DNA of 64,000 nt from Sutcliffiella horikoshii (GCF_020524325.1 NZ_JAIVKY010000009.1:62001-126000), one strand, 5' to 3'. Counted from the stretch's first letter, positions 51,481 through 60,143 are shown. The notes: generated by a model not told the origin, from the sequence alone. Program-made: numbers and translations.

Positions 51481-52074
51481 CTAGATATCCTCTTTATTTG
51501 TTTTTGGAAATAACAGCATCCCTAATGAATAAGCATCTTTTTGTTCTGCCTGCTCTTCGTTGTTGCCCTTCGTTCGGTACCACTCCATAAATTCTTCATA
51601 GAGCTTCGCCTTGATCTCTTTAACCTCTTTTTCTGTTAAAAAAACCGTATTGTACATGAGTTGAATTTCTTTTGTGTTTTTCACACTTAACGATTCCTCC
51701 ACCCACTCTAGGTAATCATTGTAGACCTTTGTGATTACCTTGCGATGCATCGCCTTTAATTCACTGTCCGGATCATTCCCATCACTAAATTCCAGTAGAG
51801 ACTTATCTACATTGAAAATCTTTGCCACAGGCTCATAATACTTCTCAATCACTCCCCCTTTTTCTTCTTTATGTACTAATTCAATAAAACCGTTCGCCTT
51901 TAATGCTTGCACATGGTAATTGACCTTGGAATGAATTCGGTCCAATGTCTGCGCAAGGTTCTTCACACTCAATGGTTTCTTCGCAGCAATCATGATGTTC
52001 AAAATCTCCGTCTTGTTTTTATCCGAAAAGACCTTCAACTGTTCCTGAGTCTGAATCACAAAAATCTCTTTCAC
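51481..52074 (-). CDS. ArsR-type winged-helix regulator, likely controls the adjacent protease
   Basis: 197 residues from a GTG with AAAGGGGTTTTTTAGA before it. Winged helix: LKVFSDKNKTEILNIMIAAKKPLSVKNLAQTLDRIHSKVNYHVQALKANGFIELVHKEEKGGVIEKYYEPVAK (about 13-85), an HTH_20/ArsR-like pattern without metal-binding cysteines. The C-terminal half is helical and unassigned. Its stop lies 15 bp from the start of the 964-residue protease, so they are probably co-transcribed. No signal is evident. Confidence 0.8.
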   Translation of the reverse strand: MKEIFVIQTQEQLKVFSDKNKTEILNIMIAAKKPLSVKNLAQTLDRIHSKVNYHVQALKANGFIELVHKEEKGGVIEKYYEPVAKIFNVDKSLLEFSDGNDPDSELKAMHRKVITKVYNDYLEWVEESLSVKNTKEIQLMYNTVFLTEKEVKEIKAKLYEEFMEWYRTKGNNEEQAEQKDAYSLGMLLFPKTNKEDI

Positions 52075-52219
52075 TCTAAAAAACCCCTTTACTATCCCAT
52101 AAAAAAAATTTTGTTACATAAAAAATTAATAATATAAAACTAGATTATTTTCAGAACATTGTAAATACTTTGTCGAACAATACACAAAAAAAGTAGTATA
52201 GACCCAGTGAAAAAGAACC

Positions 52220-52245
52220 GAGGGGACAGGCATCATGACCCATTT
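52220..52245. repeat. REP-like single arm
   Basis: GAGGGGACAGGCATCATGACCCATT, no closing arm nearby. Lies in a 330-bp gap with the hairpin at 52361-52392 and nothing else recognised. Confidence 0.55.
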
Positions 52246-52360
52246 AACAACAAAAAAAGATGGTATCCCCCCTCCATCTTACCTAAGGAGCAAAGTACCA
52301 TCTTTCTTAATCACCTATATCTGTGCACTACCTGTCTGCCTCAAAACATCAAATACATAT

Positions 52361-52392
52361 AAAAAAAACGCCCTCATTAACGAAGGCATTTT
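52361..52392 (-). terminator. Terminator of the PhnB-like gene
   Basis: Minus strand: GCCttcgttaatgaGGGC with flanking A/T pairs, then TTTTTTTTAT. Confidence 0.6.
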
Positions 52393-52403
52393 TATCATAA
52401 TCT

Positions 52404-52820
52404 TTATTCTCCAAAATTTAATTGCCAGTGCACGCCAAACTTATCGGTTACTTGCCCGTAAAGCTTGCTCCAGAAGGTTTCTTGCAGTTCCATATCAACT
52501 TTTCCGCCTTCTTTTAACTGCTCAAACCAAGATGTCAAGTCATCTGTGCTATGGCTAACCAGTGCCAGTGTAACATTGTTGCCTTGAATATATTCTTGCC
52601 CCGGGAAGGTGTCGGAGAACATCACGTTGCTTCCATCTATAGAGAGGCGGGTATGCATGATGCGTTCTTTCGCCTCCTCAGGAAGTGGATAATCCGGATG
52701 TTGCGGACTTTCCCCAAAAGTCATAATCTGCGGAGATTCTGTTTGAAACACCTTTGCATAAAATTCAACCGCTTCTCTACAATTCCCATCAAATACAAGA
52801 TAAACATCTACAGACATCAT
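52404..52820 (-). CDS. PhnB-like VOC-family protein
   Basis: 138 residues from ATG 52820 (AGGGG 5 nt before). The PhnB/3-demethylubiquinone-methyltransferase-like VOC pattern is clear: VDVYLVFDGNCREAVEFYAKVF, RIMHTRLSIDGSNVMFSDTFPG, VSHSTDDLTSWFEQLKEGGKVDMELQETFWSKLYGQVTDKFGVHWQLNF. Members are mostly uncharacterised metal-binding proteins. It is monocistronic. Confidence 0.85.
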   Translation of the reverse strand: MMSVDVYLVFDGNCREAVEFYAKVFQTESPQIMTFGESPQHPDYPLPEEAKERIMHTRLSIDGSNVMFSDTFPGQEYIQGNNVTLALVSHSTDDLTSWFEQLKEGGKVDMELQETFWSKLYGQVTDKFGVHWQLNFGE

Positions 52821-52829
52821 CTTCACCCC

Positions 52830-53183
52830 TAGTATAAAATGCGTACAACCCTATTTTATCCGATTGTTCTAGCAATAGACACTAATAAATGGCACTTTCT
52901 TCAACTAAAAAATCTATCTTCTCTTCCAAACACCCAAACCTTAGACGCCTTCTATTTTACCCTTTGCCCGTTTTAAATTAAGCTTCGGGCGTATAGATTC
53001 CTAATGTTCCTACATCCGCCTTCCAGCACTTTGTCTTCGTCCCTGTCCCCCCGACCCAAACTTTCCCCTGTTCAACATATTTGCAACCCTCTCATTCATA
53101 TACCACAGGGCAAAAAGGTTGCTCTAGACCCACTCGATTCTTGCTTGCTATTATATGTAAGTGCAAATCAGGGAGGCAAAATA
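52830..53183. other. Gene-free leader region of the CDF exporter
   Basis: 354 bp without a gene. It holds a partial REP-like stretch (CCCTGTCCCCCCGACCC, 53041-53057). I looked for a manganese riboswitch or a clear operator and saw none. The site GGGAGGCAAAATA before 53184 is the ribosome site of the exporter. Confidence 0.5.
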
Positions 53184-54053
53184 ATGGAACAAGAAAAATA
53201 TAATAATCTTAAACTCGGGGAGCGAGGAGCAATCATTAGCATCGTTGCATACATATGTTTGTCCATTCTGAAGCTGGTGGTTGGCTTTATGACCGATTCC
53301 GCTGCTCTAAAGGCGGATGGACTCAACAATACAACCGATATCATCGCATCTCTCGCAGTTCTCATAGGACTAAAACTATCACAACGGCCTCCAGATGAAG
53401 ATCATGGGTACGGTCATTGGAAAAGTGAGACCATCGCTGCTTTGATTGCCTCTTTTATTATGGTGGCGGTCGGGGTTCAAGTGGTATTGGATGCTTTCTT
53501 GACCATGTTTGATGGTGGTAAGGAAGCTCCAGATGTCATGGCGGCTTATGTTGCTTTCTTTTCTGCTGTGGTCATGCATTTGGTATATCGCTATAACAAG
53601 AAGCTTGCTATGAAAATTCAGAGCAAATCGGTGATGGCCGCGGCAAAAGATAATGTCTCAGATGCCTGGGTGAGCATTGGAGCTGCTATTGGAATAGTCG
53701 GCTCGCAACTTGGCATGCCTTGGCTTGACACAGTAACAGCAATTCTTGTTGGTTTGCTAATTTGCCATACAGCCTGGGGAATTTTCCGTGAAGCTTCTCA
53801 TGAGCTATCTGATGGGTTTGATGAGGAGAAAATTCAACACTACCGAACTATCATCCTACAACTTGAGGGGGTAAAAGGTGTTAAAGAAATCCGTGGACGT
53901 AACTATGGAAACAACGAAGTAATCGATGTCGTTATCCTTGTGAAATCTACACTCGACATCGTAGAAGCTCATGATATTTCAACTCGTGTGGAAGCAATAT
54001 TAATGAAGGAATATGGCGTTCATGACGTGCATGTCCACGTGGAGCCAAACTGA
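53184..54053 (+). CDS. Cation diffusion facilitator, MneP-like Mn(II) exporter
   Basis: 289 residues from ATG 53184 with GGGAGG upstream; a longer in-frame ATG at 53004 covers non-coding sequence. Six membrane helices and a cytosolic C-terminal ferredoxin-like domain. Metal-site motifs: DSAALKADGLNNTTDIIASLAVLIGL and PPDEDHGYGHWKSETIAALIASF, then AKDNVSDAWVSIGAAIG. It closely resembles B. subtilis MneP (YdfM): LNNTTDIIAS, QRPPDEDH and SDAxVSIG are shared. It should exchange cytosolic Mn(II) for protons. Confidence 0.88.
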   Translation: MEQEKYNNLKLGERGAIISIVAYICLSILKLVVGFMTDSAALKADGLNNTTDIIASLAVLIGLKLSQRPPDEDHGYGHWKSETIAALIASFIMVAVGVQVVLDAFLTMFDGGKEAPDVMAAYVAFFSAVVMHLVYRYNKKLAMKIQSKSVMAAAKDNVSDAWVSIGAAIGIVGSQLGMPWLDTVTAILVGLLICHTAWGIFREASHELSDGFDEEKIQHYRTIILQLEGVKGVKEIRGRNYGNNEVIDVVILVKSTLDIVEAHDISTRVEAILMKEYGVHDVHVHVEPN

Positions 54054-54170
54054 TAAGCCCATTACCCGTTCTCCAATTTGTCACAAAACACTTCGACTAT
54101 CTAACTATTTTTCTGATAGAATTTAACCCGAAATCGGTTTATCAAAAAAGCAAAAATTGGAGAGGATTAC

Positions 54171-54845
54171 ATGGCAAAGAAAAACAATAATTCTTTTAAA
54201 TTAATCATGATCTTGACGCTTGTTATTGTCGGATTATTAGCTGCAATCATCATCCTTACCCAAGCAACAAAAGAGGATGCTAAATCCTTTGAAAATATGC
54301 CGGATATCTCTGGACAACCTGTTCTTGGAGAGAAAGACGCTCCAGTAACCATCGTGGAGTTTGGAGACTTCAAATGCCCTGCTTGTAAGGCATGGGGGGA
54401 AAGTGCTTATCCTCAGTTAGTGAAAGATTATGTGGATAGCGGCAAGGTGAAATTTGTCTATATTAATGTTCTTTTCCACGGGCAAGAGTCTGCTTTAGGC
54501 GCGGCAGCTGCAGAAGCAGTATGGAAGCAAAATCCGGATGTATATTGGGACTTCCACAAGCAACTTTTCGATGAGCAACCTACCGCAAACCATGACAGCC
54601 AGTGGATTACAACAGAAAAGTTGATCGAAATTGCAAGCAACACAGAAGGCGTTGACTTAGAACAATTCAAAGCAGACCTTACGAGCCAAGACATCGTGGA
54701 TGCAGTCCGCCTTGACTCTGAACTGACGGATGAATTTAAAGTAGAGATGACTCCAACCATCATGGTCAACGACAAAGCGTTAACAGATCCATTCGATTAC
54801 GAAAAAATGGTTGAAATTATTGAACAAGAGCTTGATGGTGAGTAA
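54171..54845 (+). CDS. bdbD: BdbD-like thiol-disulfide oxidoreductase (DsbA family)
   Basis: 224 residues after GGAGAGGATTAC. N-terminal membrane anchor (LIMILTLVIVGLLAAIIILTQ, about 10-30), then a thioredoxin fold with helical insert. Active site CPAC in EFGDFKCPACKAWG and the cis-proline in EMTPTIMVND. BdbD oxidises secreted proteins at the outer membrane face and is reoxidised by BdbC, whose gene starts 2 bp after this stop. Confidence 0.92.
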   Translation: MAKKNNNSFKLIMILTLVIVGLLAAIIILTQATKEDAKSFENMPDISGQPVLGEKDAPVTIVEFGDFKCPACKAWGESAYPQLVKDYVDSGKVKFVYINVLFHGQESALGAAAAEAVWKQNPDVYWDFHKQLFDEQPTANHDSQWITTEKLIEIASNTEGVDLEQFKADLTSQDIVDAVRLDSELTDEFKVEMTPTIMVNDKALTDPFDYEKMVEIIEQELDGE

Positions 54846-54846
54846 C

Positions 54847-55281
54847 ATGAAGCAAGAAAACAGTAATTCCCATCAAATATATCTGTATGTTGCCTGGGTG
54901 GTGGCCCTTGTCGCCACGTTAGGCAGTCTTTATTTTAGCGAAATCAAAGGGTTTATCCCTTGTGACTTATGCTGGTATCAAAGAATTCTTATGTATCCAT
55001 TGGTATTAATTCTTGGGATAGGCACTTTTCAAAATGACCTGTCAGCAAAGAAGTTCGCCTTTCCCTTGGCAGTCATCGGATGGTTCATCTCCACTTACCA
55101 CTATCTTGTCCAAAAGGTACCAGGCTTCGCTGAAATCAAACCATGCGTAAACGGCGTTCCATGCAATGCCCAATATATAAATTGGCTTGGTTTTATTACC
55201 ATACCATTTTTGGCCTGGACAGCCTTTTCATTGATTATTTTATCGTTAACGATTCTTACCATTAAACAACGCAAAAAGTAA
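54847..55281 (+). CDS. bdbC: BdbC disulfide-bond oxidoreductase (DsbB family)
   Basis: 144 residues from ATG 54847; an upstream ATG at 54811 inside bdbD is rejected. Four membrane helices with two cysteine pairs: CDLC in IPCDLCWYQRILMYP, and CVNGVPC in IKPCVNGVPCNAQYINWLGF. It passes electrons from BdbD to menaquinone. Adjacent to and coupled with bdbD. A REP-like palindrome starts at its stop codon and probably ends the transcript. Confidence 0.92.
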   Translation: MKQENSNSHQIYLYVAWVVALVATLGSLYFSEIKGFIPCDLCWYQRILMYPLVLILGIGTFQNDLSAKKFAFPLAVIGWFISTYHYLVQKVPGFAEIKPCVNGVPCNAQYINWLGFITIPFLAWTAFSLIILSLTILTIKQRKK

Positions 55282-55330
55282 GGACAGGCATCTCGCCCCA
55301 CTTTAATGGGGCCTGAGAACCTGTCCTTTT
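55281..55330. repeat. REP-like palindrome acting as terminator
   Basis: AGGACAGG ... CCTGTCCTTTT with an inner GCCCCA-CTTTAA-TGGGGC hairpin. Starts at the last base of the bdbC stop. Confidence 0.7.
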
Positions 55331-55609
55331 CTACTCTTCTTTTCTATAAGCTTTCCATTGTGTCTTTAACGAAGCATACATCCCGACTGCTGCGTTTCCA
55401 TAAAAGATGCCCATAAAAATTCCAGCAAAAAGATTTGTTCTATGTGCAAAAAAGATGGAAATGAGAAGTCCAAATATATTAGCTACCATTGGCACTACGG
55501 GCTTTCGTATGTTCCCGAACTTTTTCAAGATTTGAGTAAAGATTACGACCAAGGGAACGGCAATCACAGCATCCCAAAGATTTGTATGAATAATAGGAAA
55601 GGACTCCAT
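55331..55609 (-). CDS. Small holin-like membrane protein
   Basis: 92 residues after AAGGTGGGTTAGCT. Three hydrophobic segments: LWDAVIAVPLVVIFTQILKKF, VPMVANIFGLLISIFFA and LFAGIFMGIFYGNAAVGMYA, with a basic C-terminus (WKAYRKEE). Size, topology and the repeated Gly-rich helix are reminiscent of phage-holin-like chromosomal proteins. No endolysin is nearby. Assignment is tentative. Confidence 0.6.
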   Translation of the reverse strand: MESFPIIHTNLWDAVIAVPLVVIFTQILKKFGNIRKPVVPMVANIFGLLISIFFAHRTNLFAGIFMGIFYGNAAVGMYASLKTQWKAYRKEE

Positions 55610-55678
55610 AGCTAACCCACCTTAGCAACTTTATGATACTATCTTTCCTTCTACTCCATATTTTATGTAAAACACTTA

Positions 55679-56045
55679 TTAAGCTTGAAACTCTTCATTT
55701 ATCATATGGATGATTTGCTGATCCTTTAAGTGAAGGCTGTGTTCCTTTGTTTTACCCACTAACTGTTTAATGGATGAGCTCGCTTGTTGAGCCCCGATGA
55801 CCAGAAGAGGAGAGCCAATGAAATCAAGTCCCAACCCCCTAGCGATAAATCCCCCGACCATTATCGCAAATGGAACATTCGGCGATGTATTGGAGAAAAT
55901 GATCCGTTCGGATAAACCAGCACTTTCCCCAAGAAGCTTACTGAAATTTAGTAAGGCTGGGATTACCAGCTTCGATGAGCGCTTCCCGATGGTATAAACA
56001 CTGTGTCCCCTTTTATCTACTCCATAAAAATAAAATGACCCGCGT
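55679..56045 (-). pseudogene. Decayed gene remnant of unknown family
   Basis: Minus strand: a 120-codon open stretch ends at 55679 with coding-like sequence (RIIFSNTSPNVPFAIMVGGF, LGLDFIGSPLLVIGAQQASS, QIIHMINEEFQA). Its only ATG (55861) gives 60 residues, lacks a ribosome site and falls within an apparent domain. Upstream another frame reads LWWFKEPKAVPYFNKLKKKD, again coding-like, then a stop. This suggests frameshifted fragments of an old gene. I do not recognise the family. The rest of the 490-bp gap holds one REP-like arm and the lipoprotein promoter. Confidence 0.4.
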
Positions 56046-56097
56046 CTTTCTTTTTTAGTTTATTAAAATACGGGACCGCCTTAGGCTCCTTGAACCA

Positions 56098-56125
56098 CCA
56101 TAAATGGCCCAGAGAGCCTGTCCCT
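56098..56125. repeat. REP-like single arm
   Basis: AATGGCCCAGAGAGCCTGTCCCTTT, the closing-arm orientation, without a partner. Confidence 0.5.
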
Positions 56126-56353
56126 TTAAATCACCTTGTTTCATATTCTCGAGATAATTAACATATATTGGTCTATGTGAATTTCTTTCCATTCTCCCTC
56201 GGCCCTTAAAGCAAGCTAATAATACTCGCTAATCCATCTCCCTCTTTCTAACTATCCATCTAGTAAAATATAACCAAATGTTAAAATGGTGTTGCAGTAA
56301 TATTACAGTAACGTTACACTAGTTGAGGATTTTGAAATGTAGGAGGAATTATT

Positions 56354-56974
56354 TTGAATAAATTATGGATTACGATTCTTTTAGCTGGGATGTTGATACT
56401 TACAGCATGTTCTTCTAATAGTGATAGTGAGGCTGTTTCAGAGGGGAATTCCTCGACAGAAGCGACGAACCCAGATACTTCAGATAGCGAAGCAGCAAGT
56501 GTGGACAAGGGATTATTTAATGTGGAGGTTACCATTCCGGCTTCCATGTTTGAAGGTGAAGATTTAGACGCTGTAATCGTTGAGGCGGAAAAAGAAGGAA
56601 TGAAGGCTGCAAAGAACGAGGACGGATCTGTTACATATAAGATGAGCAAATCGAAACATAAAGAGATGTTGGCCGAAATCAAACAGTCCATCGTAGATTC
56701 TATTGAAGAAATGAAAACTAGCGGTGAATTTGTTTCCATTAAGGATATCACTCACAATAATTCGTTTACAGAATTCACGATGGTGGTGGATAAAACAACT
56801 TATGAAAATAGCATGGACGGATTTGCCTCTTTTGCTCTTGGCATAGGTGGAATGATGTATCAAATGTACGATGGAGTTGACCCTGATAAGTATAAGGTCA
56901 ACATTCTTATTCAAGACGAGGAAACAAACGAAGTGTTCGATGAGATCTTGTTCCCTGATGACATGAATGAGTAA
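56354..56974 (+). CDS. Secreted lipoprotein, first gene of a two-gene unit
   Basis: 206 residues from a TTG start with AGGAGGAATTATT upstream. Lipobox LTAC gives lipidated Cys19, followed by a Ser/Glu/Asp/Thr-rich linker (about 20-55). The folded part (VTIPASMFEGEDLDAVIVEAEKEG...MSKSKHKEMLAEIKQSIVDSIEEM) is an alpha/beta domain of antigen-like extracellular proteins that I cannot name. The Ltp-repeat membrane protein follows after 28 bp on the same strand, so they may act together at the cell surface. Confidence 0.8.
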   Translation: MNKLWITILLAGMLILTACSSNSDSEAVSEGNSSTEATNPDTSDSEAASVDKGLFNVEVTIPASMFEGEDLDAVIVEAEKEGMKAAKNEDGSVTYKMSKSKHKEMLAEIKQSIVDSIEEMKTSGEFVSIKDITHNNSFTEFTMVVDKTTYENSMDGFASFALGIGGMMYQMYDGVDPDKYKVNILIQDEETNEVFDEILFPDDMNE

Positions 56975-57002
56975 GAAGAAATAAAATCTAGGAGGAAAAC
57001 TG

Positions 57003-57800
57003 ATGGATAGTTTATTTTTAATATTATTTTTCATTTCATTTTTAGCATTTTTTATAGGCATGATTAAACCTAGTATTGTATTATCATGGTCTCCTGAGGC
57101 CAAGAGAAAAAGAAAAAATGTGGCGAAGTATTTTGGAATTGGAACAGTAGTATTTTTTATTTTATTTGCAATAACTACACCTCCCACAAGCGAGAGCGCC
57201 GTTAAAAGTGAGCAAACAGAGGAGGAAGCTGAAGCTAAGAAAGATGATAAAGATGCTGTGAAGGAAGAGGAAGAAGAAAACGCTAAAAAAGAAGCGGAAG
57301 AACAGGCTAAGAAAGAGGCTGAAGAGCAAGCCAAGAAAGAGGCTGAAGAGCAAGCCAAGAAAGAGGCCGAAGAGCAAGCCAAGAAAGAGGCCGAAGAGCA
57401 GGCTAAGAAAGAGGCCGAAGAGCAGGCTAAGAAAGAGGCTGAAGAGCAGGCTAAGAAAGAAGCGGAAGAGCAGGCTAAGAAAGAGGCCGAAGAAGCAGCA
57501 AGAAATGCAGAAACTATGGCACAAACTCAAGCAGTTCAAATGGCTCAAGATTACCTAAACTACACTGCCTTCTCAAGAACTGGATTGATTCAACAGCTAG
57601 AATATGAGGGCTTCAGTAATGCGGATGCTACTTATGCTGTAGATAAAATAAGTGTAGATTGGCAAGCGCAAGCAGTTCAAATGGCTCAAGACTATCTGGA
57701 CTACACTGCATTCTCAAGAAGCGGCTTAATCCAACAGCTAGAATTCGAAGGTTTCAGCAATGAGGATGCTACTTATGCTGTGGACGAAGTAGGGCTGTAG
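57003..57800 (+). CDS. Membrane protein with long charged helix and two Ltp repeats
   Basis: 265 residues after AGGAGGAAAACTG. Two membrane helices (about 3-22 and 43-60) precede an acidic segment and about nine copies of the octad AKKEAEEQ (about 92-165), encoded by a 24-bp tandem repeat. The end has two ~43-residue repeats, QAVQMAQDYLNYTAFSRTG with LIQQLEYEGFSNADATYAVD, and a close copy. These are the host-cell-surface lipoprotein (Ltp, PF07553) repeats found in phage superinfection-exclusion proteins and many Gram-positive surface proteins. The charged octads should form a rigid single helix or coiled coil placing the Ltp domains away from the membrane. Confidence 0.82.
   Translation: MDSLFLILFFISFLAFFIGMIKPSIVLSWSPEAKRKRKNVAKYFGIGTVVFFILFAITTPPTSESAVKSEQTEEEAEAKKDDKDAVKEEEEENAKKEAEEQAKKEAEEQAKKEAEEQAKKEAEEQAKKEAEEQAKKEAEEQAKKEAEEQAKKEAEEQAKKEAEEAARNAETMAQTQAVQMAQDYLNYTAFSRTGLIQQLEYEGFSNADATYAVDKISVDWQAQAVQMAQDYLDYTAFSRSGLIQQLEFEGFSNEDATYAVDEVGL
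57284..57494 (+). repeat. 24-bp coding tandem repeat (AKKEAEEQ), about nine copies
   Basis: Units vary at silent third positions (GCT/GCC, CAA/CAG, GAG/GAA) while the octad is kept, so the protein repeat is under selection and not a fresh slippage product. Confidence 0.8.
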
Positions 57801-57815
57801 GGACAGGTTCCTTGA
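57798..57815. repeat. REP-like arm at the Ltp-protein stop codon
   Basis: TAGGGACAGGTTCCTTGA, where TAG is the stop codon. A closing-type arm (ATGGGTCGCCATGCCTCTCCCC) lies at 57896-57917. Confidence 0.55.
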
Positions 57816-57842
57816 CGATATCCACTAACCTTCCACTATACC

Positions 57843-57873
57843 AAAGAGACATGCCAATGCAGCATGTCTCTTT
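57843..57873 (+). terminator. Terminator of the lipoprotein/Ltp unit
   Basis: AAAGAGACATGC, 7-nt loop, GCATGTCTCTTT: a perfect 12-bp stem. Confidence 0.75.
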
Positions 57874-57926
57874 CACATTTGATTAACGGAGGATAAATGG
57901 GTCGCCATGCCTCTCCCCTCAAACCA

Positions 57927-58592
57927 CTAAAAACCAACAGTAAACTCCTCTCCCCCTCTAATCTTCTCTTCCTTATCATTAACCACTTCACTTGTCTTAA
58001 TCGTCAGGTTCTTCAGTTCTTCAGGGTTGCTTTCGTCTATGATTAGGCCGAGACTTCCTACTTTTTCTTCGCCTGGTTTTAGTTCGCCGTTTAGTTTTTC
58101 AATATAGAAGTCTTCTTCCCATGTCACGTTTTCTCCCTGGTCGGTGGCAAGCTCAGCGACCGGCGCAAAATGAAGGGGTTCGTCGCTGTTATTTTTCACT
58201 TTTACATTCACTCGAACATACGGGAATTCCACTTCTTCATGGGTTAAGCCGTGAAAATAGTCGACCAAATCAGGAGAAGGGCGATAGTTCATCACCTTCA
58301 CCTCTTCAATCATCATGGTGATATCTCCTATTTGCTTTGTTTCATTTAGATTGGCATATTGCTTGAGCGTGACTACTCCATCCTGATCTTCCAGTGTTTC
58401 GCCCACCTTTTTTAATTGTCTGTCGTCAGGGGCTTGTGGACTGTCTTGGAATGTTTTTGGAGTAGATTTAGTTGACTCCGCCTCATTCGTGCTTTGTGAA
58501 ACAGAATTCTGTTCTTTCTCCGGACCTTCTATGGAACACCCACCTAAAAGCAAAGCCGAAATTCCTATGATGAAATAACGTTTAAATGACAT
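57927..58592 (-). CDS. Secreted lipoprotein, DUF4352-like beta domain
   Basis: 221 residues after TAGGAGGTACTTTTC. Lipobox LGGC (Cys19), a Ser/Thr/Glu-rich linker (about 20-60), then a beta-sandwich with the pattern of telomeric-repeat-like DUF4352 proteins: ITMMIEEVKVMNY, FPYVRVNVKVKNNSDEPLHFAPVAELATDQGE and LKPGEEKVGSLGLIID. Such domains are extracellular and of unknown role. Alkaline phosphatase ends 85 bp upstream, with a hairpin between, so it is a separate transcript. Confidence 0.78.
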   Translation of the reverse strand: MSFKRYFIIGISALLLGGCSIEGPEKEQNSVSQSTNEAESTKSTPKTFQDSPQAPDDRQLKKVGETLEDQDGVVTLKQYANLNETKQIGDITMMIEEVKVMNYRPSPDLVDYFHGLTHEEVEFPYVRVNVKVKNNSDEPLHFAPVAELATDQGENVTWEEDFYIEKLNGELKPGEEKVGSLGLIIDESNPEELKNLTIKTSEVVNDKEEKIRGGEEFTVGF

Positions 58593-58614
58593 GAAAAGTA
58601 CCTCCTAAAAATGA

Positions 58615-58642
58615 AGCATCCCGAGAAGAACTCGGAATGCTT
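58615..58642. terminator. Terminator of alkaline phosphatase
   Basis: GCATcCCGAG, AAGAA loop, CTCGGaATGC, flanked by AA/TT; about 35 bp past the phosphatase stop. Confidence 0.65.
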
Positions 58643-58677
58643 TTAAAATTAGTCGTCAATTCTTCTAATTAACGCCT

Positions 58678-60060
58678 TTATTCATCATCTTTATGCTTGT
58701 CTTTATCTTTTCGAGCTTCTTTCAAGATCTTGAAAATCTCTTTTGCTGTATCTGTATTATCTATTTTACCTGTAAAATTATTCATGCCAGGACCGTATGC
58801 ATATACGGACACATCTTCACCAGTGTGACCGTCCGTTGTCCAGCCAGTTCCTGTACGAAGATCAAAGATTTTCTCAATGGCATTGTCAATTTCTAACACC
58901 TCGCTGCCACTTGTCTCTTTTGCATCCTTAACAGACTGAATTTCTTCTTCTGTCAACTCAAGGTCGATATATTCTTTTAATGTTTCTTCAACAGGTGCTC
59001 CTTCTGCAATTTTCTTAGCGATGAAGTCAGGTGTCTTCTTCGCTGCTTTGATGGCAGTTGGATCCCACTTGTACTCGCCGTCACGGCCCATCGCCATTCC
59101 GCCGGTAGAGTGATCGGCAGTCGCAATAACTAGTGTGTGCTTGTCCTTTTTCGCATAGTCAATCGCTGCTTGGAACGCTTCCTCGAAGTCTTGCATGTCA
59201 CTCATTGCACCAACGATATCATTATCATGGCCAGCCCAGTCAATCTGGCTCCCTTCTACCATTAGGAAGAAGCCTTTTTCATTGTTATCCAGACGGTCTA
59301 AGGCAGAGTCCGTCATTTCTTTAAGGGAAGGCTGTTCCTCAGGACGGTCAATCATTTTATCTAACCCTTTTGGTGCAAAAAGACCTAGAATCTGCTCGTT
59401 ATCATCCTTTGCCATTTCCTCAGCAGTTGTTACATAAGAATAGCCATCTTTTTCGAATTCTTTTGTAAGATCGCGATCTTCACGTTCAAAATAGCTTGTC
59501 CCACCGCCTAGTAGAACGTCGACTTTATGTTTGCCGTTGATCAGGTCATCGTAGTAATCATCAGCAATTTGATTATAATTGTTACGAGATTCATCATGCG
59601 CTCCGAATGCTGCAGGAGTCGCATGGTTAATTTGAGAAGTAGCTACTAGTCCAGTAGATTTCCCGTTTTCTTTTGCTTGCTCCAGGATAGTTTTCACGTC
59701 TTTTTTCTCCATATCAACAGCAATCGCACCGTTGTACGTCTTGATACCAGCAGACATGGAAGTTGCAGCTGCTGCGGAGTCCGTTACGCTCTCCTCTTCA
59801 TCCGAAGAATGAGTCGACTGCATTCCAACAAGATACGGATCGTACGCCGTTTCTTCCATCTCTGGAGTGTTCGGATCATCTTTAAGAGAACGGTATGCGC
59901 TCGTATAAGAATTCCCCATTCCATCTCCAATCAGGAAAATAACATTGCGAATTTCTTCTTTATTATTATCTTCTTTCTTAGCGGATACATGGTTCATTGC
60001 AACCCCACTTACCGCAAGAGAAGCAACCATGGATACTGTTAAAAGTTTTTTAGAAAACAT
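58678..60060 (-). CDS. Secreted alkaline phosphatase
   Basis: 460 residues after CTAGGAGGTTATT. Signal peptide (about 1-27, VAMNHVSAKK). Catalytic features of the PhoA family: metal-binding NVIFLIGDGMGNSY, nucleophile Ser in DSAAAATSM, ICxH-like region replaced by SQINHATPAAFGAH, EGSQIDWAGHDND, TADHSTGGMAMG and DGHTGEDVSVYAYG. It hydrolyses phosphomonoesters outside the cell to supply phosphate. Upstream 11-bp-spaced TTTAC-like hexamers suggest PhoP control. Gene symbol phoA/phoB cannot be chosen from sequence alone. Confidence 0.92.
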   Translation of the reverse strand: MFSKKLLTVSMVASLAVSGVAMNHVSAKKEDNNKEEIRNVIFLIGDGMGNSYTSAYRSLKDDPNTPEMEETAYDPYLVGMQSTHSSDEEESVTDSAAAATSMSAGIKTYNGAIAVDMEKKDVKTILEQAKENGKSTGLVATSQINHATPAAFGAHDESRNNYNQIADDYYDDLINGKHKVDVLLGGGTSYFEREDRDLTKEFEKDGYSYVTTAEEMAKDDNEQILGLFAPKGLDKMIDRPEEQPSLKEMTDSALDRLDNNEKGFFLMVEGSQIDWAGHDNDIVGAMSDMQDFEEAFQAAIDYAKKDKHTLVIATADHSTGGMAMGRDGEYKWDPTAIKAAKKTPDFIAKKIAEGAPVEETLKEYIDLELTEEEIQSVKDAKETSGSEVLEIDNAIEKIFDLRTGTGWTTDGHTGEDVSVYAYGPGMNNFTGKIDNTDTAKEIFKILKEARKDKDKHKDDE

Positions 60061-60143
60061 AATAACCTCCTAGAAAATGAATTTATCAATCTCACTTACA
60101 AGAGTTAGTATACTAATATATTATTAAGCCACCCTTGAGCCAA

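Noticed and set aside
53004-53183. 60-residue N-terminal extension of the CDF exporter
   Set aside because: Low-complexity, REP-containing sequence; a good ribosome site precedes the ATG at 53184, matching MneP length.
52830-53183. yybP-ykoY manganese riboswitch before the CDF gene
   Set aside because: I could not find the conserved loop sequences or a following terminator.
57162-57548. Minus-strand Leu/Phe-rich 128-codon frame
   Set aside because: It is the antisense of the AKKEAEEQ repeat region and has no start context.
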